This document shows, piece by piece, positions 47,864 to 56,996 of a DNA stretch of 64,000 nt. This DNA comes from Caballeronia zhejiangensis. GTDB lineage: Bacteria > Pseudomonadota > Gammaproteobacteria > Burkholderiales > Burkholderiaceae. The first letter of the stretch is position 1, and each line of letters starts with the position of its first letter. The notes below the pieces were generated by a model, which searched no databases, was not told the origin of the DNA, and was given only the letters and a program-made list of their open reading frames with translations. The stretch lies in contig NZ_JFHD01000002.1 in the NCBI RefSeq assembly GCF_000698575.1, positions 124,001-188,000 of the forward strand, read 5' to 3'. Both the position numbers and the translations under genes were made by a program.

Positions 47864-47896
47864 AAAAAAAGAACCCCGCCTGGCGCGGGCGGGGTC
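47864..47896 (-). terminator. Intrinsic terminator after the DUF3567 gene
   Basis: ACCCCGCC and GGCGGGGT pair around a 7-nt loop; on the minus strand TTCTTTTTTTG follows. It insulates metH from upstream transcription. Confidence 0.9.
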
Positions 47897-47983
47897 TTTG
47901 GGAAGTGGCGAGTGTCGCCTGTGCCGCTGGTCCGGGCGGCGGCGGGCGCCAGCGGCATGGCGCCGCACGCGCGCGTGCATGCA

Positions 47984-48241
47984 TCAGTGAAGCACGACGG
48001 GTTGATTCATCAAGATATCGAACTGGCCGAGGAATTCATCGACATCCTCGAGCGACGGCTCTTCAGCGATCAACTGTTGCACGTGCTCGCGAAACTTCGC
48101 CGCGAGCGCGCCGTCGATGAAGATCTCCCGCTGCGTGTTCTTGTCGACGATCTCGTAGCCGCCCGCCTTCATGGCGAGGTGGTTGTCTTGCGGCGGAAAT
48201 TCGACGACGCAATAGTTGGGGCTGTTGTAGATCATTTGCAT
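47984..48241 (-). CDS. DUF3567-family protein
   Basis: An 85-residue cytoplasmic protein (MQMIYNSPNYCVVEFPPQDN, ending FDILMNQPVVLH), full length for DUF3567, a family found in beta-proteobacteria. It contains the segment GYEIVDKNTQREIFIDGALA and an acidic C-terminal half. AAGGAG lies 7 nt before ATG 48241. No function is known. Confidence 0.88.
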   Translation of the reverse strand: MQMIYNSPNYCVVEFPPQDNHLAMKAGGYEIVDKNTQREIFIDGALAAKFREHVQQLIAEEPSLEDVDEFLGQFDILMNQPVVLH

Positions 48242-48378
48242 GGCGACACTCCTTATTCCTTGTTTGCTCCGTGGCAATCCTGAATCGTAGTTGGAGCGAT
48301 TGGGTTGGAATTCAAGGGGTGGCCTCGACGTGATGCCGGTTGTATCGAGGCTTTCTTTTGCAACAAAAACAGGAAGAA

Positions 48379-49167
48379 TCAACTCGAACCGCGCAAGAAG
48401 TTCCCCAATAAAGCGGAGAAGCGCTGCGATTCCTCCACCGGTGTAAGGTGCGCGGCGTTAAGTAATTCGAAGCGTGCGCCCGGCACCGTGTCTGCGACAA
48501 CCTTTGAAGCAGCATGCGGCGTGCCAACATCCTTTTCACCCGCGACGACGAGCGTGCGCTGCTTCACGGAAGCCAGTTTGTCTCGCGCATCGAAACGGCT
48601 GATCGCCTCCGCCGCGCGCGCGAAACCCTCGACGGGCGTGCGCGCGATCGTGTCCGCGATCGGCTCGGTCACTTCAGGGTGCGCCTTGCGGAACTCCGGC
48701 GTGAGCCAGCGTTCGAGCGTGGCTTCCACGATACTCGCTGTCCCGTGTTCGCGCACGGATGCTGCACGTTGCGCGAATGTCGGACGCGCGTCCTCGGGAA
48801 TAAAGGCGGGCGCGCCCACGACCGTCAGCGAATCCACTTTGTCGGCATGGTTGATCGCGAACTTCTGCGCGACCATGCCGCCTATCGACAGCCCGACCAC
48901 ATGTGCCGAAGGCGCGCCGAGTTTGTCGAGCAGTTGCGCGAGATCGTCGGCGAGATCGTCGATCGTGAACGAATCCGGCGACACGGTCGTTTCGCCGTGT
49001 CCGCGCAGGTCGTAGCGCAACACGGTGAAGTCGTCGCGGAAGTAGCCGGCCATCTGATCCCAGATCGAAAGATCGCCGGCGAGCTGATGGATGAAGACGA
49101 GCCAGGGACCGCCGCCTTCGTTGTCGAGAACATAGCGTGTATCGATGCGATTGATCGTCAACTGCAT
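48379..49167 (-). CDS. Alpha/beta-hydrolase, 3-oxoadipate enol-lactonase-like
   Basis: A 262-residue cytoplasmic hydrolase. The nucleophile elbow is HVVGLSIGGMVAQ (Ser), the acid is in VVAGEKDVGTP (Asp), and the His in LLNAAHLTPVEE completes the triad. The segment VLRYDLRGHGETTVS (oxyanion region) is like PcaD, but no other protocatechuate-pathway gene is nearby, so the specific activity is unproved. ATG 49167 follows GGAG. The Cys-free sequence and length fit the group. Confidence 0.85.
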   Translation of the reverse strand: MQLTINRIDTRYVLDNEGGGPWLVFIHQLAGDLSIWDQMAGYFRDDFTVLRYDLRGHGETTVSPDSFTIDDLADDLAQLLDKLGAPSAHVVGLSIGGMVAQKFAINHADKVDSLTVVGAPAFIPEDARPTFAQRAASVREHGTASIVEATLERWLTPEFRKAHPEVTEPIADTIARTPVEGFARAAEAISRFDARDKLASVKQRTLVVAGEKDVGTPHAASKVVADTVPGARFELLNAAHLTPVEESQRFSALLGNFLRGSS

Positions 49168-49222
49168 ATCGGCTCCGTAAAGAATGCGCTCGTGCCTGAC
49201 ATGACGGAGTGTGACGGCCCCG

Positions 49223-50425
49223 TTACGGTTTGTCCGCGGCGGGCGTGCTCGGCATGGCGGGCGCGGATTCATCAGACGCAGCTTGCGTGCCCGAGGTGAC
49301 ATCCTGTGCCGCCGCCGGCGGCGCGGCGAGCTTGCCTGCCCAGAGCAGTTCGATTTGCATTCCGTTCGGCTCGGTTTGCAGAATCCGCACGGGCAGCCAG
49401 CCGATCGACGGCGCGAGCCAGATATCGAGCTTGCGGCGGTCGCCTTCCTTGCGCGGCAGGCGCGTGAAGTGGCGCGCCGTCGTAAAGCCGCCGCGCGCCT
49501 CCACGGTTTCGTCGCCGACGGTTTCTATCGGCCAGATTTCGTTGCTGTCGTTATCCGCGACGCTGAATTGCCGCGTGACGCCCGGCTTGTACTTGTCCGG
49601 CGCGCCGCGCACGAGGCTCGCCAACTGCATGACGACGCTGAAGCGGTCCTGCGCGCCGTCCGCGAGCGGCTGGCTTTGCGGCGTTTTCGTGTAGACGATC
49701 TGCTTCGTTTCGCGATTGAAGATGGCGATATCGGCGGCACGGCGGCCGCGCTGTTCCGAATACTGTTCCGGCGCGATGCCGAAGCCGTCGATATGGCCTT
49801 TGCTCGAATACACATACGGACCGACGAAAGGCAGCGGGATCGAGACGATCATTTCGTAATGCTGGCCGTCGTTGCTCCAGTGGATCGTGCCGGTCTGATT
49901 CATCATGCCGTTCACGAGCGTGTCGTAACGTAAATCGCCCGTGGGCGGGACGCTGAACTTGTCGCCCGATGCAGCGCTGGGTTGCGGCGCGGTCTGCGAA
50001 GCGGGCGACGGCGCTTGAGCCTGCGGCATTTGCGCGGGAGCGGAAGCGGCTGCGGGCGCGTCGGGCTCTGGCGTCGCAGCGCTCGACACCGGAGCGGGCG
50101 AAGGCTTCGGCGCAGGCGCGGCGGGCTTCGGAGACGCGGCCGGTTTCGGCGGCGCGGCCGGTTTCGGCGGCGCGGGCGGCGTCGGCGCGGGCGGCGCGAT
50201 CGGCTCGGGCGTCAGCAATTCCACCTGCACGGGCGGCGTTTCGGGCGGCGCGTTCGCCGGCTGACGATTGTGCTCGATCCACCGCATCGCGCTCAGATGC
50301 AGGCCCGCAACGACGAGCACGGCCAGCACCCAGCGTCCCCAGCGGCGGGGCGCGGCGGATTCGATAGCGGCATCGGGCGGCTCGCCGGACGCGGGGCGAG
50401 GACGGCGGAATTGAAACAGTGACAT
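49223..50425 (-). CDS. DUF3108-family envelope protein
   Basis: A 400-residue protein. A short cytoplasmic N-terminus is followed by one membrane helix (WVLAVLVVAGLHLSAMRWIE), then about 100 residues rich in Pro and Ala (EPIAPPAPTPPAPPKPAAPP and so on), which resembles TonB-type spacers, and finally a C-terminal DUF3108 domain (YDTLVNGMMNQTGTIHWSND, later PSIGWLPVRILQTEPNGMQI) of beta-strand character. Likely spans the periplasm. Function is unknown. Confidence 0.85.
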   Translation of the reverse strand: MSLFQFRRPRPASGEPPDAAIESAAPRRWGRWVLAVLVVAGLHLSAMRWIEHNRQPANAPPETPPVQVELLTPEPIAPPAPTPPAPPKPAAPPKPAASPKPAAPAPKPSPAPVSSAATPEPDAPAAASAPAQMPQAQAPSPASQTAPQPSAASGDKFSVPPTGDLRYDTLVNGMMNQTGTIHWSNDGQHYEMIVSIPLPFVGPYVYSSKGHIDGFGIAPEQYSEQRGRRAADIAIFNRETKQIVYTKTPQSQPLADGAQDRFSVVMQLASLVRGAPDKYKPGVTRQFSVADNDSNEIWPIETVGDETVEARGGFTTARHFTRLPRKEGDRRKLDIWLAPSIGWLPVRILQTEPNGMQIELLWAGKLAAPPAAAQDVTSGTQAASDESAPAMPSTPAADKP

Positions 50426-50523
50426 CGTGGAAAGCGTGAAAAGCGCGTGTTACGGACGATCGGGCGAAAGGCATAAGACATGCGCGAGGGAAACGATGTT
50501 CCTGGCCCCTTCGACGGACATTT

Positions 50524-51336
50524 TCAGCGCTCGCTCGCCTTGTGCCCCAATTCGTACGACAGGCCGCGCGCGCACTCGCGCAAGGCAGAGTCGATTTCGC
50601 CGCCCCAGCGCGTGTCGAATGTGCCTTCGTGCCCGAGCGCGATGAGACCGAGCGCGAGTTCGCCCGTCGAATCGAAGACCGGCGTGCAGAACGCGTGGAT
50701 CGTCGGCAGCAGCATGCCTTCGACGCGCGCCGCGCCGTGCTCGCGCACCTCGGCGAGAAGCGGCTCGACATCGGCCATCGTCTGCTTCATTGCGGCGAGC
50801 TCGCGATCAAGGATCGGCTGCGTCTTGCTGTGCGGCAGATACGCGGCGAAAAGCAGACCCGTCGCGGATGAAAGCAGCGGCATCACGTCGCCCAGCTTGA
50901 GCGATGCCTTCGCCGGATGGCTCGATTCCATCCAGTGCACGACGGTCGGCCCCTGATTGCCCCACACCGCGATGCCGACCGTCTGATCCAGCCGGTCGCG
51001 CAGTTCCGCGAGCGCGATGCGCGCCAGCCGCACGCCATCGACGCGCGCAAGCCGCGCGAGGCCCATTTGCAACGCGAAACCGCCGAGTTCGTAGCGCCCG
51101 GAAACCGGATCCTGCGATGCGACACCGAGCCGCAAAAAACTCACCAGATAGCGATGCGCCTTTGCCGGGCTCATGCCCGCGCGTTGGGCGAGATCGCGCA
51201 GCATCATCGCGCGCGGCTCGTTGGTGAGGACGTCGAGCAGCCGGAAGCCGACTTCGATCGACTGAATGCCGGAGCGCGTTTTTTCTTCGGCGGCGTCGCT
51301 GGTGTCTTCGTCGTCGGTGAGAGAGGTGGGTTGCAT
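50524..51336 (-). CDS. IclR-family transcriptional regulator
   Basis: A 270-residue regulator. The winged helix lies at about residues 22-85 (IEVGFRLLDVLTNEPRAMML, with AGMSPAKAHRYLVSFLRLG as recognition part), and the ligand-binding domain follows (VGIAVWGNQGPTVVHWMESS, later GLIALGHEGTFDTRWGGEID). It is divergent from the FAH gene with about 110 bp between, and probably controls the FAH/SBP/hydratase group. The effector is unknown, typically an aromatic or short-chain acid. Confidence 0.92.
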   Translation of the reverse strand: MQPTSLTDDEDTSDAAEEKTRSGIQSIEVGFRLLDVLTNEPRAMMLRDLAQRAGMSPAKAHRYLVSFLRLGVASQDPVSGRYELGGFALQMGLARLARVDGVRLARIALAELRDRLDQTVGIAVWGNQGPTVVHWMESSHPAKASLKLGDVMPLLSSATGLLFAAYLPHSKTQPILDRELAAMKQTMADVEPLLAEVREHGAARVEGMLLPTIHAFCTPVFDSTGELALGLIALGHEGTFDTRWGGEIDSALRECARGLSYELGHKASER

Positions 51337-51445
51337 GTGCGAAAAGGCCTATGCCGTTCGGCCGAGTGCCGGCGGCGGATTCACCATCGTAAAATACATT
51401 TCCTTTAACGTCACCCGCGTCACCACGCTCACCCGGCACTGCTCC

Positions 51446-52432
51446 ATGAAACTTGCAACCTTGAAGGACGGCACGCGCGACGGCCAGCTGATCGTCGTCT
51501 CGCGCGACCTGCGCACGGCCGCAATCGCCGATGGAATCGTCTCGACGCTGCAACGCGCGCTCGACGACTGGACCTTTTACGCGCCGCAACTCATGGAAGT
51601 CTACGAAGCGCTGAACGCCGGCCGCGCGCGCAACAGCTTTTCGTTCGATCCGAAAGCCTGCATGGCGCCGTTGCCGCGCGCGTTCCAGTGGGCGGACGGC
51701 TCCTCGTACGTGAATCACGTCGAGCTCGTGCGAAAGGCGCGCAAAGCGGAAATGCCGCCCGAATTCTGGACCGATCCGCTGATGTATCAAGGCGGCAGCG
51801 ACGACTTCATCGGCCCGACGGACGACATCGTGTGCGCGACGGAATCGTATGGCATCGACTTCGAAGCGGAAGTCGCCGTCATCACGTCCGACGTACACAT
51901 GGCCGCGATGCCCGACGAAGCGCTTCGCAGCGTGCGCCTGCTGATGCTCGTCAACGACGTCTCGCTGCGCAATCTCATTCCCGCCGAACTTGCGAAGGGC
52001 TTCGGCTTTTTCCAGAGCAAGCCCGCGACCGCGTTCTCGCCGGTTGTCGTGACGCCCGACGAACTCGGCGACGCGTGGCGCGAAGGCCGCGTGCATCGCC
52101 CGATGATCGTGCACTGGAACGGCAGGAAAGTCGGTCAGCCGGACTGCGGCACCGACATGGTGTTCCACTTCGGCCAGCTCATCGCGCACGCGGCGAAGAC
52201 GCGCAATCTGCGCGCGGGCTCGATCGTCGGCTCGGGCACGATCTCGAACAAGGACACGAAGCGCGGCTACTGCTGCATCGCCGAGAAGCGCTGTCTGGAG
52301 ACGATCGAGCACGGCGCGCCGCAGACAGAGTTCATGAAATTCGGCGACAGCGTGAAGATCGAAATGTTCGACGAAGAAGGCAAGTCGATCTTCGGCGCAA
52401 TCGATCAGGCGGTCGTGCAACCGGAGCATTGA
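51446..52432 (+). CDS. Fumarylacetoacetate hydrolase-family protein
   Basis: A 328-residue enzyme of the FAH fold. Metal-binding acidic residues are visible in GIDFEAEVAVITSDVHMAAM (Glu-x-Glu and Asp), and VNDVSLRNLIPAELAKGFGF is the conserved family core with the catalytic Lys region. Longer than minimal FAH domains, it resembles the eukaryotic-type fumarylacetoacetase group seen with aromatic degradation. ATG 51446 gives MKLATLKDGTRDGQLIVVSR, the typical start. Substrate unknown. Confidence 0.9.
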   Translation: MKLATLKDGTRDGQLIVVSRDLRTAAIADGIVSTLQRALDDWTFYAPQLMEVYEALNAGRARNSFSFDPKACMAPLPRAFQWADGSSYVNHVELVRKARKAEMPPEFWTDPLMYQGGSDDFIGPTDDIVCATESYGIDFEAEVAVITSDVHMAAMPDEALRSVRLLMLVNDVSLRNLIPAELAKGFGFFQSKPATAFSPVVVTPDELGDAWREGRVHRPMIVHWNGRKVGQPDCGTDMVFHFGQLIAHAAKTRNLRAGSIVGSGTISNKDTKRGYCCIAEKRCLETIEHGAPQTEFMKFGDSVKIEMFDEEGKSIFGAIDQAVVQPEH

Positions 52433-52529
52433 ACGGGTTTCGCCCGATGCGGCGCGCCCAAGCCTCGCCTTACACTTTGCCGGGCTGCTCTTCGGGCAGC
52501 ACAAGAACGATCAAAAAAAGGAGACTTCG

Positions 52530-53708
52530 ATGGCGGCAGGCAAGTGGAAATTTCTGGCGGGCGCGGCATTCGCGCTCACCGCCGCGACGGTGGCAACGGC
52601 GGCATTCGCGCAGACGGCGCAGCACGTGAAGATCGGTCTCGTGCTGTCGCTTACGGGGCCGGCCGCGTCGCTCGGCATTCCCGCGCGCGATACCGTCGCG
52701 CTCTTGCCGAAGGAAATGGGTGGCAAGCCCGTCGACTACATCGTGCTCGACGACGCCTCCGACACCACGCAGGCCGTGCAAAGCACGAAGAAGCTCATCA
52801 GCGAGGATCAGGTCGATGCGATCATCGGCTCGTCGATCACGCCGAACTCGCTCGCGATGATCGATGTCGTCGCGCAAGGCCAAACGCCGATGATCTCGCT
52901 GGCGTCGTCGGCGAAGATCATCGAGCCTGTCGACGACAAGCGCCGCTGGGTCTTCAAGACGCCGCAAACCGACGCGATGATGGCCTCCGCGATCATCGCG
53001 CATGCGAGCAATCATGGCGTGAAGACGCTTGCGTACATCGGCCAGGCGGACGCGCTCGGCGAGACCTTCTACGCCGAAGTCGCGAAGTTCGCGCAGCTGC
53101 ACAAGATCGAAGTGGTCGCGAATGAACGCTTCAATCGCACCGATCCGAGCGTGACCGGGCAGATCCTGAAGATTCTCGCGGCCAAGCCCGATGCGGTGGT
53201 CGTCGGCGCGGCCGGCACGCCCGCCGCGCTGCCGCCGAAAACGCTCGCGCAGCGCGGCTTCAAAGGCAAGGTCTATCACAATCACGGCGTCGGCAACCGC
53301 GACTTCCTGCGCGTGTGCGGCGCGGATTGCAACGGCACGTTCCTGCCCGCGAGCCCGGTGCTCGTCGCCGCGCAGTTGCCCGACGACCATCCGGCCAAGC
53401 GGCTCGCACTCGAATACATCAAACTGTACGAGGCGAAGCAGGGCGCGGGCACGGTCTCGGCGTTCGGCTCCTATGCGTGGGACGCGGGCATGCTGCTCAA
53501 TCGCGCGGTGCCTATCGCGATGAAAGCGGGCGCGCCCGGCACGCCGGCGTTTCGCGCTGCGCTGCGCGATGCGCTCGAAGGCACGAAGAATTTCTCCGAC
53601 ACCAACGGGCAGGTCAACATGTCGCCCAACGATCACATCGGCCTCGATCAGCGCGCGCGCGTGATGGTCGAGATCCGCGACGGCAAGTGGGTCTATCAGC
53701 CGCGCTAA
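52530..53708 (+). CDS. Branched-chain amino acid-type ABC transporter binding protein
   Basis: A 392-residue periplasmic protein with signal peptide (MAAGKWKFLAGAAFALTAAT, ending AFA). The mature part begins HVKIGLVLSLTGPAASLGIP, typical of LivJ/Peripla_BP_6. The ligand is likely a carboxylate or aromatic acid rather than leucine, given the FAH and hydratase neighbours (inference). No permease genes are adjacent. Confidence 0.9.
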   Translation: MAAGKWKFLAGAAFALTAATVATAAFAQTAQHVKIGLVLSLTGPAASLGIPARDTVALLPKEMGGKPVDYIVLDDASDTTQAVQSTKKLISEDQVDAIIGSSITPNSLAMIDVVAQGQTPMISLASSAKIIEPVDDKRRWVFKTPQTDAMMASAIIAHASNHGVKTLAYIGQADALGETFYAEVAKFAQLHKIEVVANERFNRTDPSVTGQILKILAAKPDAVVVGAAGTPAALPPKTLAQRGFKGKVYHNHGVGNRDFLRVCGADCNGTFLPASPVLVAAQLPDDHPAKRLALEYIKLYEAKQGAGTVSAFGSYAWDAGMLLNRAVPIAMKAGAPGTPAFRAALRDALEGTKNFSDTNGQVNMSPNDHIGLDQRARVMVEIRDGKWVYQPR

Positions 53709-53726
53709 CCTTCAATCGACGAGACC

Positions 53727-54554
53727 ATGAGCGATCTATCCATGTATTCGGGCTATAAGTCGCTCGAACTGCGCCGCCATCCGCATGGCGTGCTCGAAGT
53801 CGTCATGCCCGGCGCGGGGGCGAACAAGAGCGGCCTGTCCACCGCCGACGCCAACATGCATCGCGAGCTCGCGGATATCTGGCGCGACATCGATCGCGAT
53901 CCGGACACGCGCGTCGCGCTCATTCGCGGCGAAGGCAAGGGCTTTTCGGCGGGCGGCGATCTCGGGCTCGTCGAAGAGATGGCGAACGATTTCGACGTGC
54001 GCGCGCGCGTGTGGCGCGAGGCGCGCGATCTCGTCTATAACGTGATCAACTGCGGCAAGCCGATCGTCTCCGCGATGCACGGTCCGGCGGTCGGCGCGGG
54101 GCTGGTCGCGGGCTTGCTCGCCGATATTTCGATCGCGTCGAAGTCGGCGCGCATCATCGATGGGCATACGCGGCTCGGCGTCGCGGCGGGCGATCACGCG
54201 GCGATCGTCTGGCCGCTGCTGTGCGGCATGGCGAAGGCCAAGTACTATCTGCTGCTGTGCGAGCCGGTGAGCGGCGAGGAGGCGGAACGCATCGGGCTGG
54301 TGTCGCTCGCCGTCGACGAGAACGAACTCATGCCGAAGGCAATCGAAGTGGCGAACCGTCTGGCGCAAGGTTCGCAGACCGCGATTCGCTGGACCAAGTA
54401 CGCGCTCAACAACTGGCTGCGCTCGGCGGGGCCGACTTTCGATACGTCGCTCGCGCTCGAATTCATGGGCTTCGCGGGGCCGGACGTGCACGAAGGCATG
54501 CGCTCGCTGCGCGAACGGCGCGCGCCGGATTTCCCGGGCGGCGCGCCGTTCTGA
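53727..54554 (+). CDS. Enoyl-CoA hydratase/isomerase-family protein
   Basis: A 275-residue crotonase-fold enzyme. The oxyanion-hole segments are [17 protein letters not shown] and [20 protein letters not shown]. One catalytic Glu position of true hydratases is occupied by Asp/His in the [17 protein letters not shown] segment, so the activity could be hydratase, isomerase or hydrolase. It follows the binding-protein gene by 18 bp. The substrate is not known. Confidence 0.88.
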   Translation: MSDLSMYSGYKSLELRRHPHGVLEVVMPGAGANKSGLSTADANMHRELADIWRDIDRDPDTRVALIRGEGKGFSAGGDLGLVEEMANDFDVRARVWREARDLVYNVINCGKPIVSAMHGPAVGAGLVAGLLADISIASKSARIIDGHTRLGVAAGDHAAIVWPLLCGMAKAKYYLLLCEPVSGEEAERIGLVSLAVDENELMPKAIEVANRLAQGSQTAIRWTKYALNNWLRSAGPTFDTSLALEFMGFAGPDVHEGMRSLRERRAPDFPGGAPF

Positions 54555-54590
54555 ACCGCGCGAACCTCACACGAAAACAAGGAGAGTCGA

Positions 54591-55361
54591 ATGACCGATA
54601 ACGCCGGCGGCACGCCGCCCTACACGATTCCCGGTTTTCCCGGATTCGGCCAGGCCGACATGATGGGCAAGATGTGGGAACTGATGCGCCTGAATCCGTT
54701 CGCCGCCGCGATGCCCGGCGGCGGGCAGGGCATGGGCCCCTCCCTCTCGATGATGTCCGACATGCTCGCTCCGCTCACCAACATCGAAGAACTCGACAAG
54801 CGCGTGACCGACATGCGCGCCGTCGAGCACTGGCTGAAGCTCAATCTCAACATGCTGCAATCGGCGATTCAGGCGCTCGAAGTGCAGCGCGCGACGCTCG
54901 CGACGCTGCGCGCGTTCGGCGCGTTCGCTCAGACGTCCGTCGAGAGCGCGCACACCGCGGCGGCGGAGAATGCGAAGGCCGCGTCAGCCGGATGGCCGAT
55001 GGGCGGCGCGGCGAAGACCGATGCCCCGAAGCAGGAAGCGTCGGGCGCCGCGCCCGCGAGCGAGGCATCGGCTGAAGGCGAAGACGCTTCGGGGCAGACT
55101 TCAGCGCCGCCGCCCGGCTTCGATCCGACCGGCTGGTGGAACGTGCTGCAATCGCAGTTCAATCAGCTTGCGCATCTCGCGATGATTCAGCCCGGCATGA
55201 GCGGCCCGCTCAACCCGATGGGCGCCGCGGGCGCGCAGCCGGCCGCCGCTGGTGAGAACGCCGCGGAGCAGCCCGCCAACGACGCCGATGAAAGGCCCGA
55301 CGCGGCGGCCGCGAAGAAGGCGGCCGCGCGCAAGACGGCGCCGCGCAAGAAACCCGGCTGA
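54591..55361 (+). CDS. phaM: PhaM-type polyhydroxyalkanoate granule regulatory protein
   Basis: A 256-residue protein. The N-terminal PhaM domain includes [17 protein letters not shown] and the helix [20 protein letters not shown], then [20 protein letters not shown]. The C-terminus is Ala/Lys/Arg-rich ([19 protein letters not shown]), resembling histone H1-like tails that bind DNA. In Ralstonia, PhaM activates PHA synthase and attaches granules to the nucleoid. AAGGAGAG precedes the ATG. Confidence 0.88.
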   Translation: MTDNAGGTPPYTIPGFPGFGQADMMGKMWELMRLNPFAAAMPGGGQGMGPSLSMMSDMLAPLTNIEELDKRVTDMRAVEHWLKLNLNMLQSAIQALEVQRATLATLRAFGAFAQTSVESAHTAAAENAKAASAGWPMGGAAKTDAPKQEASGAAPASEASAEGEDASGQTSAPPPGFDPTGWWNVLQSQFNQLAHLAMIQPGMSGPLNPMGAAGAQPAAAGENAAEQPANDADERPDAAAAKKAAARKTAPRKKPG

Positions 55362-55599
55362 CTACGCGCGTTCCGGCGCGCTCACTTCCCTCACTACGAC
55401 CGGCGGCGCGCATAGCGCCGCCGCGCTCGCCAATTCCCCTCGACGCGCACATTTCCGTAGCCGAAACGCATCTCAGCACCGACGCACATTTCGATTTTGT
55501 CTATGATGAAAGCTTGACGGTGCGGAATCTTTGTCCATCCATCGGCGTTGGGCACGCAATCTGCATCGAATGCGATATTTCGTTCGAACCGATCTGTCC

Positions 55600-56601
55600 A
55601 TGACAAACTCATCAGAACAAGATTTCGATTCGGATTCGATCTCCGATGGCCCCGAGCGTCCGGAACCCGTGCCGCCAAGCGCCGCAACGGCGGGCGCGAC
55701 CGGCATAGGCATCGGCGCCATCGCTCAGGAGATTGGTCTGACGAAGGACACTTTGCGTGTCTGGGAGCGCCGGTATGGATTTCCGCAGCCGATGCGCACT
55801 TCCGGCGGGGAGCGGCTGTATCCGCAGGAACAGGTGACGAAGCTGCGGCTCGTGAAGCGATTGCTCGACGCGGGACATCGGCCGAGCAAAGTGCTCGGGC
55901 AATCGATCGACGCGCTGCAGCAACTGGCCGAAAGCTCGGGCGTCGGCCAGGACGCGCCGGACGCCGAGCTCGACCATCTGATCTCGCTGCTGCGCGCGGG
56001 CGCTTATGACGATTTCCGCTTCGGCCTGCTGAAGCGCGCAACGCGCGACGGCCTCGAACGCTTCGTGCTGGATGTCGCGGCGCCGCTGTCGGCGCGCATC
56101 GGCAATGCGTGGGCGGCGGGCACGTTGCAGGTCTATCACGAACATCTGTTCAGCGAGGCGATCCAGTCGACGCTGCGCACGCTGATACGTCCGCTCTCGG
56201 ATGCCGTGCGCGGGCGCAACGGCCGTCCGCGCGTGCTGCTCACGACGCTTTCCGGCGAAGGTCACGGCCTCGGCATCCTGATGGCCGAGGCGATGTTCAC
56301 GCTATCCGAGTGCGAATGCGTGCAACTGGGATTGCAGACGCCGCTGCACGATATCGTCGATGCCGTGTCGGTGCACAAGATCGATATCGTCGCGCTGTCG
56401 TTCACGGCGGTGCTGCCGGCGCAGTCCATTTCGAACGGGCTGACCGACCTGCGCAACCTGCTGCCGCCGCACGTCCGCATCTGGGTTGGCGGCAGCAGCC
56501 CGGCGCTGCGCCGCAAGTTCGACGACGGCGTGCATCACATCGCGGGGTTGACCCCGATCGATGAGACCGTCGCGGATTGGCGTCAATCCACCGTGCTATG
56601 A
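55600..56601 (+). CDS. MerR-family regulator with B12-binding domain (CarH/LitR-like)
   Basis: A 333-residue one-component regulator. A MerR helix-turn-helix (IGAIAQEIGLTKDTLRVWER, then RYGFPQPMRTSGGERLY) is followed by a helical bundle with Trp171-x9-Glu181-His182 (NAWAAGTLQVYHEHLFSEA) and a Rossmann-like domain with Glu220-x-His222-x2-Gly (SGEGHGLGILMAE), the adenosylcobalamin-binding signatures of CarH-type photoreceptors. The residue after Trp171 is Ala, where Thermus CarH has the His that ligates cobalt after light. ATG 55600 is a weakly supported start; 55570 is possible. Target genes are unknown. Confidence 0.88.
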   Translation: MTNSSEQDFDSDSISDGPERPEPVPPSAATAGATGIGIGAIAQEIGLTKDTLRVWERRYGFPQPMRTSGGERLYPQEQVTKLRLVKRLLDAGHRPSKVLGQSIDALQQLAESSGVGQDAPDAELDHLISLLRAGAYDDFRFGLLKRATRDGLERFVLDVAAPLSARIGNAWAAGTLQVYHEHLFSEAIQSTLRTLIRPLSDAVRGRNGRPRVLLTTLSGEGHGLGILMAEAMFTLSECECVQLGLQTPLHDIVDAVSVHKIDIVALSFTAVLPAQSISNGLTDLRNLLPPHVRIWVGGSSPALRRKFDDGVHHIAGLTPIDETVADWRQSTVL

Positions 56602-56996
56602 TCGACGACGCCCGAAACGTCGGGCATTGGCGCGGAAATCCGCATCAAGCGCGCATCGCATCGTTGTCATGCGCGCACGTCATACTGCGCGGCCGGCGCG
56701 GTTCCGGCGGCAGTTCGGCGCCACTTGAACATACCTCAGGCACAGGTTTCGCTCCTCACCCACGGTAGAACAAGACGCACAACAGCAACATTTGCACGGG
56801 GAGTGCAGTGTTTACGCGGGACGCGACGCGTTGCCGCAGCGCCAAATGTCGCGCTTCGTTGTCGCATTTCGTCTTCGGCCGACCGAATCCCGCGTAAAAT
56901 TGAAAGCTTGGCTGCTCGCGTGCAAAGCATGTCTGCACGTTCCGGCCGAAAGTCAATACAGATATAACGTCGCATAAGTGGCATCAGGGGTGGACT
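56602..56996. other. Gene-free region between the B12-MerR regulator and the ferritin-like gene
   Basis: A 395-bp stretch with no convincing gene on either strand. It should contain the promoter of the ferritin-like gene and perhaps the regulator's operator; CGCGTAAAATTGAAAGC near 56890 is the most promoter-like AT patch, but I could not identify a specific site. Confidence 0.5.

Noticed and set aside
47762..47983. Cobalamin riboswitch upstream of metH
   Set aside because: No B12-box-like sequence (GCCACTG type) was found between the DUF3567 terminator and the metH start; the interval is too short for a complete aptamer.
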